A stretch of DNA of 64,000 bases from Apostichopus japonicus (GCF_037975245.1 NC_092562.1:5140001-5204000), one strand, 5' to 3'; counted from the stretch's first letter, positions 28,159 through 42,310 are shown. The notes: generated from the letters alone by a model not told the origin. Numbers and translations are program-made.

Positions 28159-28617
28159 GGATATTCTCACATGAATTAAATCTGACTGCAGACAATTTCA
28201 CTACGGCAGAGTGGGTTTGCTTTAAGCTCAATGCAGATGCCAAAATATGGTTAGTGTACATTCAACTGCTTTTAAAGTCCTCCCTTGCCCACGAAACAGT
28301 AGATGAAATATATACTGGGAATTATCTTTCACATTTAATGTCATATAAAGTGCAGATAATTTTTTCTTCACTTAGCTGCATCATACGAACATGGTTTTTC
28401 CTGTCTTTTTTCACATTTAAGTCGAGTGACGTTTGTCGTAAACTCCAGATATCATCTATAACCATGCCATACTGTTATTGACCTACAGTCTTAAAAATAA
28501 ACCAAAAATATAAATAAAATAAAAATAATAGAAAGGGGGGAAAAGAAACCTTCCAACTGCATGGATATTCTCACATGAATTAAATCTGACTGCAGAAAAA
28601 TTTCACGACGGCAGAGT
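28159..28617 (+). repeat. Two direct copies of a 54-bp block about 404 bp apart
   Basis: ggatattctcacatgaatta followed by aatctgactgcaga ... tttcac.acggcagagt occurs at 28159-28212 and 28563-28617. The intervening DNA is unrelated and non-coding. This may mark a duplication or an old insertion; no terminal inverted repeats were seen. Confidence 0.85.
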
Positions 28618-31600
28618 TTTTTTTTTTTTTTCCCTTCTTGCCAGTAATTTCGTTCTCTTAACTTTTACGAGATAACTGATGGAGGTGATTTGACTAAAAG
28701 TGTCACACAATTTTTAAAGAGATTTAGTTCGAATGAGATGAGGACTAGGAGGAAAAGACAACACATAAATACACTTTCACCAAATAGAACAAATAAACTC
28801 CAGTCTAAAAAACTATAGCTGCCTTAATTCTGTTGCTTTCTTCCTCTTCAAATTTTCAAATGAATAAATCCTTGCCAGTTATTCTTTGGGAGAACAACCT
28901 CCTCCTACCGTTTCTTAATGGATTCTGAAATGTGTTAGAGTGTGAAGAATCTCCTCCCGTGATCTATTTCCATCTTGTTCAGATGAGCATAAATTACCAA
29001 ACTTTTGGCTTCCTTTAGCTCCGTCTCCCTCTCCGCAATCGAAAGATAACGACACTCGAACGGTGTCGTTAATGTCATCATGGTCACTTAAGCCGTTAAT
29101 CTCCCGTAAACTTTCTGACGTCCATCTTGAGAAATTCTCAAAGTGAAACGATATACCGTCTAAACTCTTGCACGCGATCAATCATCGATTTTTGATGTAT
29201 TGTCCAACTACTTTGGATGAGCACAAAAATACAGAAAAAAAATGAAAAACAACGACTTTGTGTACTTTTGAACAAATGTCCAATTACAGATATCACAAAC
29301 TTTCCTCTAACATCCTACACCCTTCCTAAAACTTTTTATTTGACTTATTTGGATCCACAATGCTGCAAGACTGTTTGTCTTTATCCACTTGAAAGCAACT
29401 ATTTGAGGAAGCCTAACCACATATTAACATTACTGCAGCATTAATCATATTTAAAAATCAATTTGCTAATACTTTTAAGATTATATTGTTTTCCCTTATT
29501 TCACTATAATTACTCTAAACGTTGAAACAGACATGATGTTGGTTGTCCACTTATCACTGATGAACCACACTCCCATTTGGTCATAAAAATAATATATATA
29601 TATATGTATACTGTGACAGTGGTCCATAAACAAATTATATAAATCTAACTAAAGAAAGGGTCTCCACAAAGCATAAAAAAAGAAAGAAAAAAAACTTATA
29701 AAAAAAGCTATCAATATTGACTGTCAAGGATATAAATTCCCTTGTGACAATTTTCTACCTCAAGGCCGAAAAAAATAAAATAAAAAATAAATAAATAAAA
29801 AATATGAGATTGAACTCCTTGCTCTAGGAAATCGTACCCCAGTGTGCCTTCGGGGAAGCCCTCCGCTTTTCTGTTATTCCAAAGCAAAGACATTAAGATA
29901 TATGAAAACAAGCGCCTCGCCAAAGAGCTCTTTAGGCAGATCGAGTGGATATCCAGTTATTGATCGAGCTTTGCAAGAGGAGGCAAAACACGGATTTAAA
30001 ATCTAACTTTCAAAATAGCAGATTACATGTGTAACACTCTCTGCTGACGTCTAAGTAGCTTTGAGAAAGTAAGGATCAAAGTTTGATGCTTCCGATAAGA
30101 CGTCTCTCCTTTTTTTTTTTTTTGGCCTCGTGACGTATATAAGATCTTAAACTACACGTTGTGTTCAGCGCCGGGAGAACTTTACGTAAGTACGAGAACT
30201 TTATGACAAAACTTGTACCATCTTTTGAAGTTGCATACGAAAATATATTTAACCCCTGACATTCGTTGTGTTTTACCAACTGAAAATTCTGTCTGTCTTT
30301 TTCCTTTTTTTGGGTTTTTTTTTGCCTTTTTTTGTTCCTTTTTTTTTTTGTTCCTTTTTTTGCCCCTTTTCCCCCCCCCCCCTTTCCTTCTTTCTTTCTT
30401 TCATACTCTCTCTCTCTGTCTCATGTCGCAATCTGCTAGAGAAATGTTTCAAAGAAGATCTACTATTCTGTAATGCAGATCCATAAGCCTTACTGTCCAG
30501 ATTCCCAATAGGAAGGTATGCTAGCTACCTGGAAATCTGCTATGAAAGGGTTGTCAACATACATGAAGTTGATCATACAGTATGTTTTGAAGAGTTCTGT
30601 TCATTTTGTAAATTTATTCCTCTGTCGATGAATATAAAGCTACCGATCGCATATTGTTGAGTTAATTTGTCTTCAAGCATTGAGCATGAACACAGTTACC
30701 AACAGCTGCTTAATCCTGCTACACTTAAAATCTGTCCAAAATTTTCCTTCAGAATTAGTTCAAACAGTATGAATTGTTCTTAACGAATTAAATTCCACTG
30801 CATGACCGTCAATGCTCCTCGTTAATATCTTTTGCCGATACTTTTCTACGACATCTACGTTAATTGGAGTAGACTAATGATGAAATCAGAAGCTCCGTTT
30901 TATGTCTCCCTTCGCCACGGTCAATTTCCTCAAAGCATTTTTATCAATAAGGAAAGCTTTCAGCAAAACTTTCCCAACGACAAGGTAGTCAGCTAAATTA
31001 TCAGAACCGTTCGTTACGATCAACAACGGCCTCCCATAATATTCGGCGGACTTTTCCCTTCCCCATCTTAAATTACCAACCAATAAATTGCCAATTCATT
31101 TGATTATTTGATGCGCAAAAAAAAAAAAAAAAAAAAATCTTATTCATTTTTCTGAAAACTGCAAATGCCATTCTACCGGCCGAAAGAAAAATAGGAGCCC
31201 CGACAAAAGGTTTATGACATCTGAATAAAAGGTAAAATTGGTACACTTGGAAAGACTTCTAAATTAACAAAATTGTTGTGACATTTAAAGATACCTAGAG
31301 AGGATAAAATTTCAGCTGCCATATGAGGCCAAAACAAATTCAAAAAGAAGAAGGGTCCGACCTGTCCTGACAAAAAAAATATATATATCCTGGCTTTTTT
31401 CTTGGAGCAAAATACTCAAAAACGAACACTTATAAGGAAAGTCAAATGTCAAAACAGAAAACACAATTGCAATTGCATTATTTTAAACACTAAAGTTTAC
31501 AGATTTATATCTTTAATTGTGACCCAGATTTCCCCCAAAAAACAGAGGTGGTTTATGATACCAGTGTTAACTACTTTTCTTGTTTTCTGTTACCCCGGCA

Positions 31601-31836
31601 ACTGAATGATATGAAAACATATTAAGCTTTGTAATTCATTAAGAATGTCTTTCAAAATTACCCAGTACCACCGTTCCTCTTTTTTCCTACCAGATTTGAT
31701 AAGTATTTCTATGGTTAAATCAAGTAGGATTTCTAGTATATATTCACAATTGACATTAAGTCACTCACTCTCCAGAATCAAACAAAACTCCTTCACTGAC
31801 TTTGAGGTCAACCATCAATAGGTTCTACTTGAAATT

Positions 31837-32245
31837 GATACGTGGAAAAGCCGGAAATGTCCAACCTGATACGTGGAAAAGCCGGAAATGTCCGACCTGA
31901 TACGTGGAAAAGCGGGAAAAGTCCAACCTGATACGTGGAAAAGCCGGAAATGTCCGCCCTGATACGTGGAAAAGCCGGGAATGTCCGACCTGATACGTGG
32001 AAAAGCCGGGAATGTCCGACCTGATACGTGGAAAAGCCGGGAATGTCCGACCTGATACGTGGAAAAGCCGGGAATGTCCATACCTGATACGTGAAAAAGC
32101 CAGAAATGTCCAACCTGATACGTGGAAAAGCCGGAATGTTTGTCCTGATACGTGGAAAAGCCGGGAATGTCCAACCTGATACGTGGAAAAGCCGGAAATG
32201 TCCGACCTGATACATCCATAGCTGGAAAAGTCTGACCTGATACGT
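31837..32245 (+). repeat. 31-bp minisatellite, about 13 copies
   Basis: The unit is gatacgtggaaaagccggga followed by atgtccgacct. Most copies are 31 bp, a few are 30 or 32 bp, and the last two are degenerate. Because 31 is not a multiple of three and the unit lacks minus-strand stops, the array creates long repetitive minus-strand ORFs of 134 and 155 codons. These are artefacts of the repeat: no flanking exon signals or recognisable domain accompany them. Confidence 0.95.
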
Positions 32246-35200
32246 TTTTAGTCTACAAAAACTGGACACGGACACTACTGTAACCTAAACTATAATATAC
32301 TGCTTTGTGATGAATTTACCAACTTTTCTAAAAATTTGATCTATAGGTGACATTTCTCCTACAAAGGACATGGTATCTACGATGAATTGGGTATTTCTGC
32401 TTAAGTTGAATGAATGATACAATTATATTGGCTAAGTTCCAACCATCAGAATAAAGTCATTATTTCCTCCGCTGTACCTTACTGAAGTCAACAAACCCTA
32501 TATGTCAAAGATCTAAACAAAACAACACGTTTGTGAGATAATATAGGAAATGGGACTCATCCTGTCAATAATAACCACAAATTAACAAAAGTCTCACCTT
32601 TTTTTTCATTTGCAGATAAAGTTTACAGTATCTACGTCCTGTCTGGAGAATGTTAATACCCTGGCAGGCCTTTGAACATTTGAAATCCACAGTTGAGTGG
32701 GCAAACTTATCAATTTTTCCAGCTGATAGCAGAGAGCATAAACCGTGTTAGATCTCTGGTTCCAAATCTACAAATGGGGATGCTTACAAAAACTATATTA
32801 ATGGAGAGGAAAAGAATTTTAATAAAGGGGGTTTTGGTATTAAGTTAATATATAAAAAGTTTTATTTGAAGTATCCTGTATGAACTTCAATTTATTCAAA
32901 ATGTGTGAAAACTAAGGTTCTGTGAGAATGCATTTGTTGCATGGAGACAGGAAAGATACAGAGAAAGAGTGGGACACGTTCACCATCTCTCAGGGATCAG
33001 GAGCAAAAGTCTCTCAAAAATTGCTCAAATGGGAAGTGAAATTTGAGTAACTTAAGTAGGGCAGCTGTATTTATCGTTAATTATAGAATCATCAATTGTT
33101 TTCATTCATTAGAACTTAAAAGACTCTCATTACTGAATCTGCTCAACTTCTATAATTTCCATTTTAGTATGTCATCAAACTAAAAGTAGAAACTAGGATC
33201 TAAAACAAAGTGTGGGAAAGTTCAGGAAAACCTTTACAAATTGAATAAAGTCAAAGCAGAATAAAACTGCCAAAAATGATAAATGACTGATATTATTTCC
33301 TTTGATGTACACAGAGGGCTCAGTGAAGAGTTCAGTGTCGTGCAAATACTCAGCATGTACAGCTCAGCCAACACAACACATTTAACTGTACTGTAAGACT
33401 ACATCAACGCGTACATGATAATCTTCGCACACATGATCAATAATTGACTGCGACGACGACGACCACGATGATGAGAAAGTCATTTACCTTCCTCTAAATA
33501 ACATCCTTGAATCTGTCCTCGTGCCGCTTAAAAAATCTTCACCACCATCTTCTTTTCAACATATCTAAGATAGTGATTCCATCCATGTATTATTTAGAAA
33601 TGCTGTAGTACAGTAGTAATCAGATTCAAAGATTATAACCTAACACTACCAAGTACATGAGAATCTCGGCTGACGGCAGTATCTTCATAATCCCTGGAGA
33701 TAATCAACCAAAACACGTCAGTACAAAGCTAAATTACTTTCTAATTTGATTAATGCAATATTTAGTCCAAGCCACATTTGATTTCAAGCAACTCCCAAAG
33801 CTCTTTTGTAAACTTGACTGTACCACTCTACCTGCAGGGGGAGTTGCAAATATATTTGATATGTATGAATGTATGTACTGTATGAATGTTTTACGAACAG
33901 GCTTAAATCGTATTTACTCTGCAAGGATGACCATCTACGGAGAGTTTCCAATTGTCAATTTGGTCGATTTTATAAGTATCCCTTACTGTAAGTGGAACGA
34001 TCCAAATGTTTTTTTTCTCGTCTTTATTAATCATTCTTTTTATACATTCAACAGAACCAGAGACTCTGACAATTTCACTGACATAGAGCGAGGGGTATAA
34101 ATGATCACATGTTTGCATCCTATCATAAAACCACCATCCCAATAAATCAAATAAAAAGCATCTTTTGAAAAACTCCTCAGCATTTTGAAAATGAAATAGA
34201 ATAGGCAAATCCTGAAAGCCAAAAAAATCCCAAATATTCCATTATTTTTACAGTGCATTATAAGACTGTTTATGAGATCTCAAGAGTGTTCATGATCCGT
34301 TTTTTAATGTTCATCCAGCAGTCAAATTTTTTATTTGTTTTTAAAAGCAAAAGCTTTCAGCACCTGCTTTCTGCCAAATTAGCAAGAGTTTGCAGTCTGC
34401 AGTTTGGAAACAATGTTTTCTAACTGATTCACTGCATGGCCAGATGGCAACAGGAATTTGTTTCATAATAAGATCACTGTGGATATCTCTGATGACAGAA
34501 ATGAATAAAAGTCCTTAGAAACTTTGTAAAAAGACATTTCAGAACCAATGAAGTAAATATGTCTCACCACAACAGAAACGACTACAAAGTTTCAAAGCTA
34601 CAAACAGCAAAAACGTTTGGGATAAATTTATTAATGCATTTGGCAACAGCAGCTTATTGACACTGAGGACATGGAAGATTAGATGCAGAAATTTTCTGCA
34701 TTTTCATAATATGGTCTGAAAATCTTTAACAATGACTAAATGCTCTAGAGATAATAGGCTATTTGCATACATACAGTATTTTCTATGAACAGCACAAAAG
34801 GCAGTCCTTGTAATCTTGTGTTTGTGGAAATTTTGACTATACCGGGCAACCATTTAATATGTATATACACAAAACATGAGATCAAAAGTTACAACTATTT
34901 CAGAAATCTCAACACTTGGCTAGTTTGGGATATATTTACCAATTCATGATAATACTTACCTGTCTCCATACAACATACAGTATGCACTCTAATTATCCAC
35001 CTAGCCTTAAAAAATGCTGATTTACCTTGTAGCACTTACTCTAGTGGAACCAAAAGTCAATGCTTTCTCTTAAACATTAAAATTGTTTATTGAAAGTACA
35101 GTTATATTATTTACATGATAGTGAACGTACCTGTTAAAATGCCTGACAACAACATGAACTATTACTTTACCTTTTCGTTGAACATTTTTTGGGTTCTACA

Positions 35201-36382
35201 CCGAAAAACCAAATACTTGGGCAGAAGACTTATTAGATGTGCAGGCAGTTGTTTTTCGGGTCTTTTCGATGTTCAAGCAACAATTTATGGCTCATTCTTG
35301 TACCTGGCATATATTTGCTAAATTTTTAAAAAACTTTAATTTAACTAAGAAGAAATCAATATAAGTTACTAGCAACAAAATAGAAATCTTTTGCTAATGA
35401 GTATGAATCAAAATCTGTCAAAATGAAATCCAGAGAAAGACGGATTGGCATGCGCTACAATGGTTTTCAAATTTGCATGTGAAAAGGATAGACTACCCCT
35501 TTAAGGGCATAAAGGTAGAAAGATGTTTTATGCAAGGTAAGTTGTTCAATAAATCTTGTGGACTTTGAAAGTTGTGTTTTCCCCATCTCCGTCAGGAATA
35601 TTAATCAGTTTTGCTTTCCTGCTCGGATGATCAGCGTTAAATGTTCACATACGATCCTACTCGGTTAGCTCAAATTGGCTTCTAGCAATTATTTCATTAA
35701 CGAGAGATTTGCCTCACAGATCGTCACGTAAGTGCTACTGAAGATGTTTAACCCCAGAGGATGAATATCGATGACACAAAGTAAAGAGGTTATTAAAAGA
35801 AAGTTCAAGACACGCGAAATGTAAATCCGGAAATTGCTTCCTGTTTTTAGCAAACAGAGCCCTGTCGATGGGTACAAGAAACAAGTTATAATGAAGCGAT
35901 ACCGTATATATCATAACACTACAAAAAAAATTATGGATTTAATGGGAAATATGTTTTTTGAGTGAGATGCAACTTTAGAGGCATCTACTTCTAAACCGAG
36001 AACCCGGGGATGCATTGCGACTTTAAAACGGAATCTTGTACGGGATAAGTTGAATACAGCATGTAGGCATGTACAGGTACATATCTAATGCCAATAAATC
36101 ATCAAGTAATGAACACGTGATAATAAGTGCGTACCTGTGTGCAAGGTGAACCGGGGGGAGGGGGTAAGTGGGAGGGGAGGGGGAGTGGACAATATCATCT
36201 ACTGGATAAAGGGACAAGCCCAACGAAAAATTTATGAGTCTCACCTGCTGCAAGTCTGCAAGATAATTATGGAATTTAATTTGTCTCCAATAATATCCAA
36301 ACACAGTAAGGAACAATATGACCCGGTGCCACCTTCCCCCAATCCTCCCAATCCCCAAATTCTTGACATGACATCACATACT

Positions 36383-36480
36383 ACCATATAATTAAAGACC
36401 CACGGATGCATAATACCATATAATTATAGACCCATGGATGAATAATACCATATAATTATAGACCCATGGATGCATAATAC
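36383..36480 (+). repeat. 32-bp minisatellite, left part
   Basis: About three copies of a 32-bp unit, accatataattatagaccca followed by tggatgcataat, start at 36383, 36415 and 36447. The array is interrupted by the hAT-like element and resumes on its far side, so the array predates the insertion. Confidence 0.9.
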
Positions 36481-37682
36481 TAGTGTTTACACGGGTCCAA
36501 AAAACGGGAACCGGGTACCCGAGAGCCGTTACCCGTCGGGTATCCGGGTACCCGGAAAAAATTTGTTTACCATCTTGTATCACGATTTTCAAGAAATTAC
36601 ATATTGGATGCTGTAATAAATGCATTATATTCTCTACTGACAATGTTTTCATGTTCAAATACGTAGGTGTAAGATATAAGGTATAAAACCTCCCTCAATA
36701 ATTTTTATTTGCTTCTGTTTCTTTCATTAACTTGTTAATAAATTAATTATGTAATTGTAATTAGCATTACTACTAACATCGCACTGCCGCCGCTGCTTAT
36801 GCTAGCTCGTGCACGTCTATTGGATCAAACCATATAAATGTACAATTAAGCTCTTAAACAGTTTTTAATACTACTACTATCTATTATGCAGGCCCAGGGT
36901 TCGCATTAGCCGCGAGATTGCGCGACTCGCGCAATTTGATCGCATTTGGAATAAACGATTAGTAAAAAGCCACTTGCGATTACTATTTTTTAGTTATCCC
37001 GTCTATAATCCATAAACATCGCGTAAAATTCCTTGTCAGCCTTTCCTTCTTTGAAATAAACGAATGAATAAATAATAATTTCTTCCACATGGTAGCCTAA
37101 CACCACACTAAGTCAATGAGATATCTAGCTAAGCCTAACCATCTGTTTATCTGCTGAAGTTGTGACGTAGTTATAAGACATCCATGGAATACTTTCGTTA
37201 TTGCTGTTACGTTCGACCACATGGTTGCCTAACACCACACTAAGTCAATAGGGGTAGTCTAGCCAAGCCATCTGCTTATTTTGCTGAAATTGTGACGCAG
37301 TTATTAGATATCTATGGAAAGCTTTCGTTATTGCTGTTATCTTCGAACACATGGTAGCCTAACAACACACTAAGTCAATGGGAAATCAGCCTAACCACCG
37401 GTTTGCAATTTTTTTTTTTAAACAATCACACTTTGCGTATGATTCGGGTAATAAATTAGGAACCGGGTAGTATATCGAGTCGAGCGGGCCCCTTCGTTAT
37501 TGCTGTTATCTTCTACCACACTGTAGCCTAACACCACACTAAGTCAATGGGAAATCTGCCTAACCGTCGGTTTGCCAATTTTTTTTTTCACACTTTGCTT
37601 AGGATTCGGGTAATAAATTAGGAACCGGGTAGTAACACGTCGGGCGGGTACCCGGGTACCCGGATAACCCGTGCAAACACTA
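36481..37682. mobile_element. Non-autonomous hAT-like DNA transposon, 1.2 kb
   Basis: The element has terminal inverted repeats TAGTGTTTACACGGGT on the left and, as reverse complement, TAGTGTTTGCACGGGT on the right (15 of 16 identical). It is flanked by the 8-bp direct repeat CATAATAC at 36473-36480 and 37683-37690. Eight-base target duplications are typical of the hAT superfamily. GGGTACCCG motifs recur just inside both ends and could be transposase-binding repeats. The interior has four imperfect copies of a module containing TAGCCTAACACCACACTAAG (near 37091, 37224, 37352 and 37524), two of them followed by GGTAATAAATTAGGAACCGG. No transposase ORF is present, so it must depend on another element. 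The host sequence is itself a tandem array containing CATAATAC, so the duplication is slightly less diagnostic than usual. Confidence 0.85.
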
Positions 37683-37688
37683 CATAAT

Positions 37689-37867
37689 ACCATATAATTA
37701 TAGACCCATGGATGCAGAATACCATATAATTATAGACCCATGGATGCAGAATACCATATAATTATAGACCCATGGATGCATAATACCATATAATTATAGA
37801 CCCATGGATGCATAATATTATAGACCCATGGATGCATCATACCACATAATTATAGACCCATGTATGG
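37689..37867 (+). repeat. 32-bp minisatellite, right part
   Basis: This is the continuation of the array interrupted at 36481. Copies start at 37689, 37721, 37753 and 37785, followed by one shortened copy and one diverged copy (accacataat). The copies here are more homogeneous than the outermost left copy. Confidence 0.9.
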
Positions 37868-40800
37868 ATATAGCTCGAGGCCTGCAATTAATACTATTGT
37901 CTCTGTTAAACATACAGTGTCATGTACAATACTTGTAAAAAGCCAACTGGGTTTTTCAACTAAGTACTGCTGCTACTGCGACAGTACAAGTACCTAACCC
38001 ACTGTACCAAACCAGACATTCTATGTTCTATATCATTGTTGCATCTTAACTCATAGTGCAATTTTCAAACACTTGAAAATTTGATACTGGCAGGATGTCT
38101 GTGATGCCCCTACTACAGTACAACACAATTAAGGGGATCTCTATTGTACATGGATATGTTATATATCGTTTCAAATCATGAATTTGATGACATTTCTACC
38201 ATGCTCCTTTAACATTGAGAGAGATACAGGGAGCCGATTGTAAAGTTGCCATGGCAACATCAATTAGACATTACAGTAAGGTGAAGCTCATGACAGAGAG
38301 CTCAGCTATAGTGCACTTGTAACCAATTTTCAAATGGTTTATTGCCGTAATATTAAATTTGCCGAAGCCTAATGTACAAGATTCTCTCTAAATAGCCTGG
38401 TCTTGTTTTACAATGACACTTAAGTTTATAACCATTCATGAAGTATGTTTGAGCAGTGCGAGGGGAGCAAAGAATCTTACTGTGTGAGTCAGCCGTTTCC
38501 AATATTAGCAAAAATTAGATGGCAAATTTCAGGCCTACCTTTCTGCAATCAACTCTGAGAGAGTTTCCGGCAAGAAGCGATTGAGTCAGTCACGTAAAGT
38601 AATATCGAATTATCAGAAAAGTAGACAAATTGAGCTGACAAAAGCAGACTCCATTTGATACGAGCCGAGGCAAGTGAAAAGTCAACCTGTTCGTCACGTA
38701 CTGTGATCACCTTATGCAAATTCGGGTGACATATGCGTGGCACTGAAGTAAATCTAGGTCACTCAGGATTGGCTACTGCTTATGAATCAAACAAACAGTA
38801 GCTGTATTTGTGGATTATATGTATGTATGCAAAAACAATAGGACCTATGAGTGCCATGTTTAAAGCAATGCCTAAATTACCATCAACAAATGAGTACACG
38901 AGACCAAAATATTTGAGAAACTTGACATACAGAAGTTCAGAACTGGAATTTTCAATTAACATTAGTGTGTGCTCAGTGATCATCTATCTACAAAACCAGT
39001 TTATATTTTGGTCTACTGTACATGCATGTCATTGCACCCACCCCTTGTGTGTTGCATATATTATCTTCTAGAACCTATACCCACCCCTGTGTGTCGATTA
39101 TAGAACCTATACACCCACCCCGCATGTACATATATACACATATATCAAAGTGGTCTATATGTTTAACTTTTAAGAGGTTCTTCGTAGACCCACTCCGACG
39201 ATACATGGCGATAACACATCGTGTGTTGTGTACATCAACTATGTACAGAACACGACAAGAAACGTGGGGGGGGGGGAGAGGGGTAAAACAGCTTATGTTG
39301 TCAAGTTTGGAATAACTGCACTGACTATTAAATTCAAACACCTTATGAATGAAAATTCATTCTGGGAGCAACGAACATCATAAAGGGGAAAAACTTAAGT
39401 CAAAGATTATCAGCATCGTTTCAACAACTTGCTAGACACAAACTGGTCTTCCAACGTTACAGCAAGCTGAAGTCTTTTTTCAATTTTTTTGACTGATATT
39501 TAGCCATCCTAGTTGCCTTGGAAGGACAAAATACTGACATGAGATAACAAGATACACTGTTTTAAAATTTAATGATTTTAGCAGGCCACCTTTTTTCGGT
39601 TGCCTTTTCAGCTACGATGCGGAGATACAGATGAGGGACCTGTCGGTAAAGTCACACGTAACACATCTTTTGACTTCTTCAAATGTTTTTAATTATGTCA
39701 GCACATACAAGTACAGTATGGTAGTATTATTTCCCCGGAGGGGGATGGCAGATTTCTACCTTCCCCAACCCTAACAAACCCTACCCTCCCCCTCTACTCT
39801 TCCCATTTTTGATCAGTAGTTCAGTTCAAGTAACATGTAGACTAATAATTACCGCATGAAATCCAGATTTTCAGAGCATACGTTTGCACGGACACGACCA
39901 GAAAGCATGGTGCAACATTCTCGAATAATTTTGTTCTGTGCACAAATTCTGTCTTCATATACATATATATCTATATATACAACTTAAAAGGTCAGACATG
40001 GCTAGCATCTATATTTAGGCTAATTTAAGATTTACTGGTGACGATTTTGCATTAGTCATATTACATCACACCCAATTGATCTCAACAATGAGGAGTTAAG
40101 AAAGAGGCTCAAAGCACAATTACTAGATTGCAATATATTACCGAAGAGAGCTGGAGGTACCACGATCCGGTGACCTCAAAGAAAAAAAAAAGGTAGACAA
40201 AAAACCGGGAGCTGTAGGTAATTAAGTTTGCTAGAATGGTTCAATGCAGCTGTCTGCTGCTGCTGAAGACTATTTTAAAACAAAATTCTGTCTTTCAGGA
40301 AGTCAACAATGTTTGGCCATCATCACATCTGCTGACTAAAGAAGAGAGGGCACGAGGAAGGAAAAGGAAAGGAGGGGGGTTGAGGGGGGAGGGGGGGACC
40401 TTCTTCCACATTGGAACTTCATTGACAAACTTAGTACACACCAAGGTCAATCTGCTCTTAATTAGATATATCACAAAGCATTCTAGCAAACAGGCACCAT
40501 AAAAACATTGGGTTTTTTGTTTTTCTGTAAAGAAAGCAAATTTGTTTTTTTTTCTTCTTCAATTTTTTTTTTTTATATTATACTATATTTATCACGTGCA
40601 TCACTAAAGAAACCAACAAATTCCTGTCGGTCATTTTTCTGATTAATGAATGCACTATTATGGCAGCTTACATTGCTAGCAATTCGCTGGATACAGTTTT
40701 TGATTATCGTAAAATTATGAAGATTATTTATATTTCTCTCTACAAAAACCGGCTACATATGTTTAAGGATGACTTCCGGGGAAAGCATTTCAGAGTTGGT

Positions 40801-42310
40801 AACCTTGGTAACCTTTCTATTGCTTTACACATAGCCCACATCTACAGTACTGTATGTCCAATAGGTAGGCCTATGCATATATACCAGTTACACTACACGC
40901 TGTCACAATCCGAGAGTGTTGTGGGGTTCTTTACTGTCTGTTATGAAAAACAACAACACAACTACAAACTAGAATAACAACAAGGTCTGGTGAAGTACTT
41001 GACACTTGTCACTTGGCTGTCTGGTATTTTGAGAGGAATATGTTTTATCTGAGAGTTGACCAAACAGGTTGCCTAGATAGTAAGATGGAAAAATCCTGAA
41101 AGATTAATGTACAATGTTGATTGAGCCTCCTCAAGTGGAGGGAGAATAAAGGTAGTTTTTTATCCCCCTCCATCTAGCAGGAAAGTACACTGGCTATATC
41201 AAAACAGCCAAACCAGAAGTTATTCTAATCAGGACATAATTATACTCAATGTGATGCAATTATGCAAGGTTGTTGGTATGGGCCTAATACAATTACTTAC
41301 TAGGTATAGGCCTAATACATTACTTAGTAGTTACATTGTCTAGGCTACTTTGACTTATAAACAGTCTAATCTTCTCAAACATTTAACCTGAAGGTAGTGA
41401 TTGACAATCTCAAGGAAATATACAGGAAGTCGTTTTCTTCTTACTCTTCGTTAGGTCTACAGTTAAAGGATCAACACAAGAAGGAAATACTGCCATCATA
41501 TAAGAACACCTTGAAAATTGATTGAACCTTAGTTTACACACATGCACATATATTTATACACACATATATATAAATATATATACTGTCGGTAAACAAATTT
41601 GACAGATTAATTGAAAAGGAAAGGAATACATGCAATTCAGGGGTAATTACACTAAAGACAATGACATATTGGGTTCAATGTCTGGCAATAAAAACAACTC
41701 GTGAATTGATTAACATTCAATTCCTAACGATATCTTATAAGCTAAGCCTTAGGACATTGCAGAAGGCAATGGCAACAAATTTATTCTGCCATACAAGATT
41801 ACTGATAAGAGTCAGGCAAAAGTGCACCGTTGGTCATATGTCTATATAGCCACAAAAACATTGCAGGAATTAATGCCACAATTCCTATTATTACCATAAT
41901 TAATTTCCAACCTGGAATATCCCGCTTGGTTCAGGTGAAGCATTAATTTGACTAAACTTTTATTGACAGTACTGTATGTATGTTATATTCATACATCAAT
42001 TTGCACTTAACAAACAGTTCTGAAACAGATGTTATGTGGCAGTGTATACTATTTTGCGTTTATCGATCATGTACTCTGATGTACTGTACACGTATGCAAG
42101 CTTGTATTAACATTGCATACAGCTAGCATAGCATACTGCAGCAACTCATGCTCTCTCCTAATCACGTACAGTATAGGCCAAGCAGCAGCACAGGGCAATC
42201 ACTAGCAAGGTCTGTATCACACTAGACTCTACAGTAGTATCCAACTTTACAATACGCCAGTGGTTCCAAATCTTCTATGCAACCACTACCCAAAACAGTC
42301 TCTCCTCCCA

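Noticed and set aside
31808-32275. Minus-strand ORFs of 155 and 134 codons rich in FPAFPRIR/FSTYQ repeats
   Set aside because: They are produced by the 31-bp minisatellite in overlapping frames; no domain, splice or start context supports a protein.
33753-34208. Overlapping 115-codon plus and 101-codon minus ORFs
   Set aside because: No homology recognised and composition typical of AT-rich intron; opposite-strand overlap suggests chance.
36383-37867. CRISPR-like regular repeats
   Set aside because: The units are directly tandem without unique spacers and lie in a eukaryotic intron; the same applies to the arrays at 42311 and 61507.
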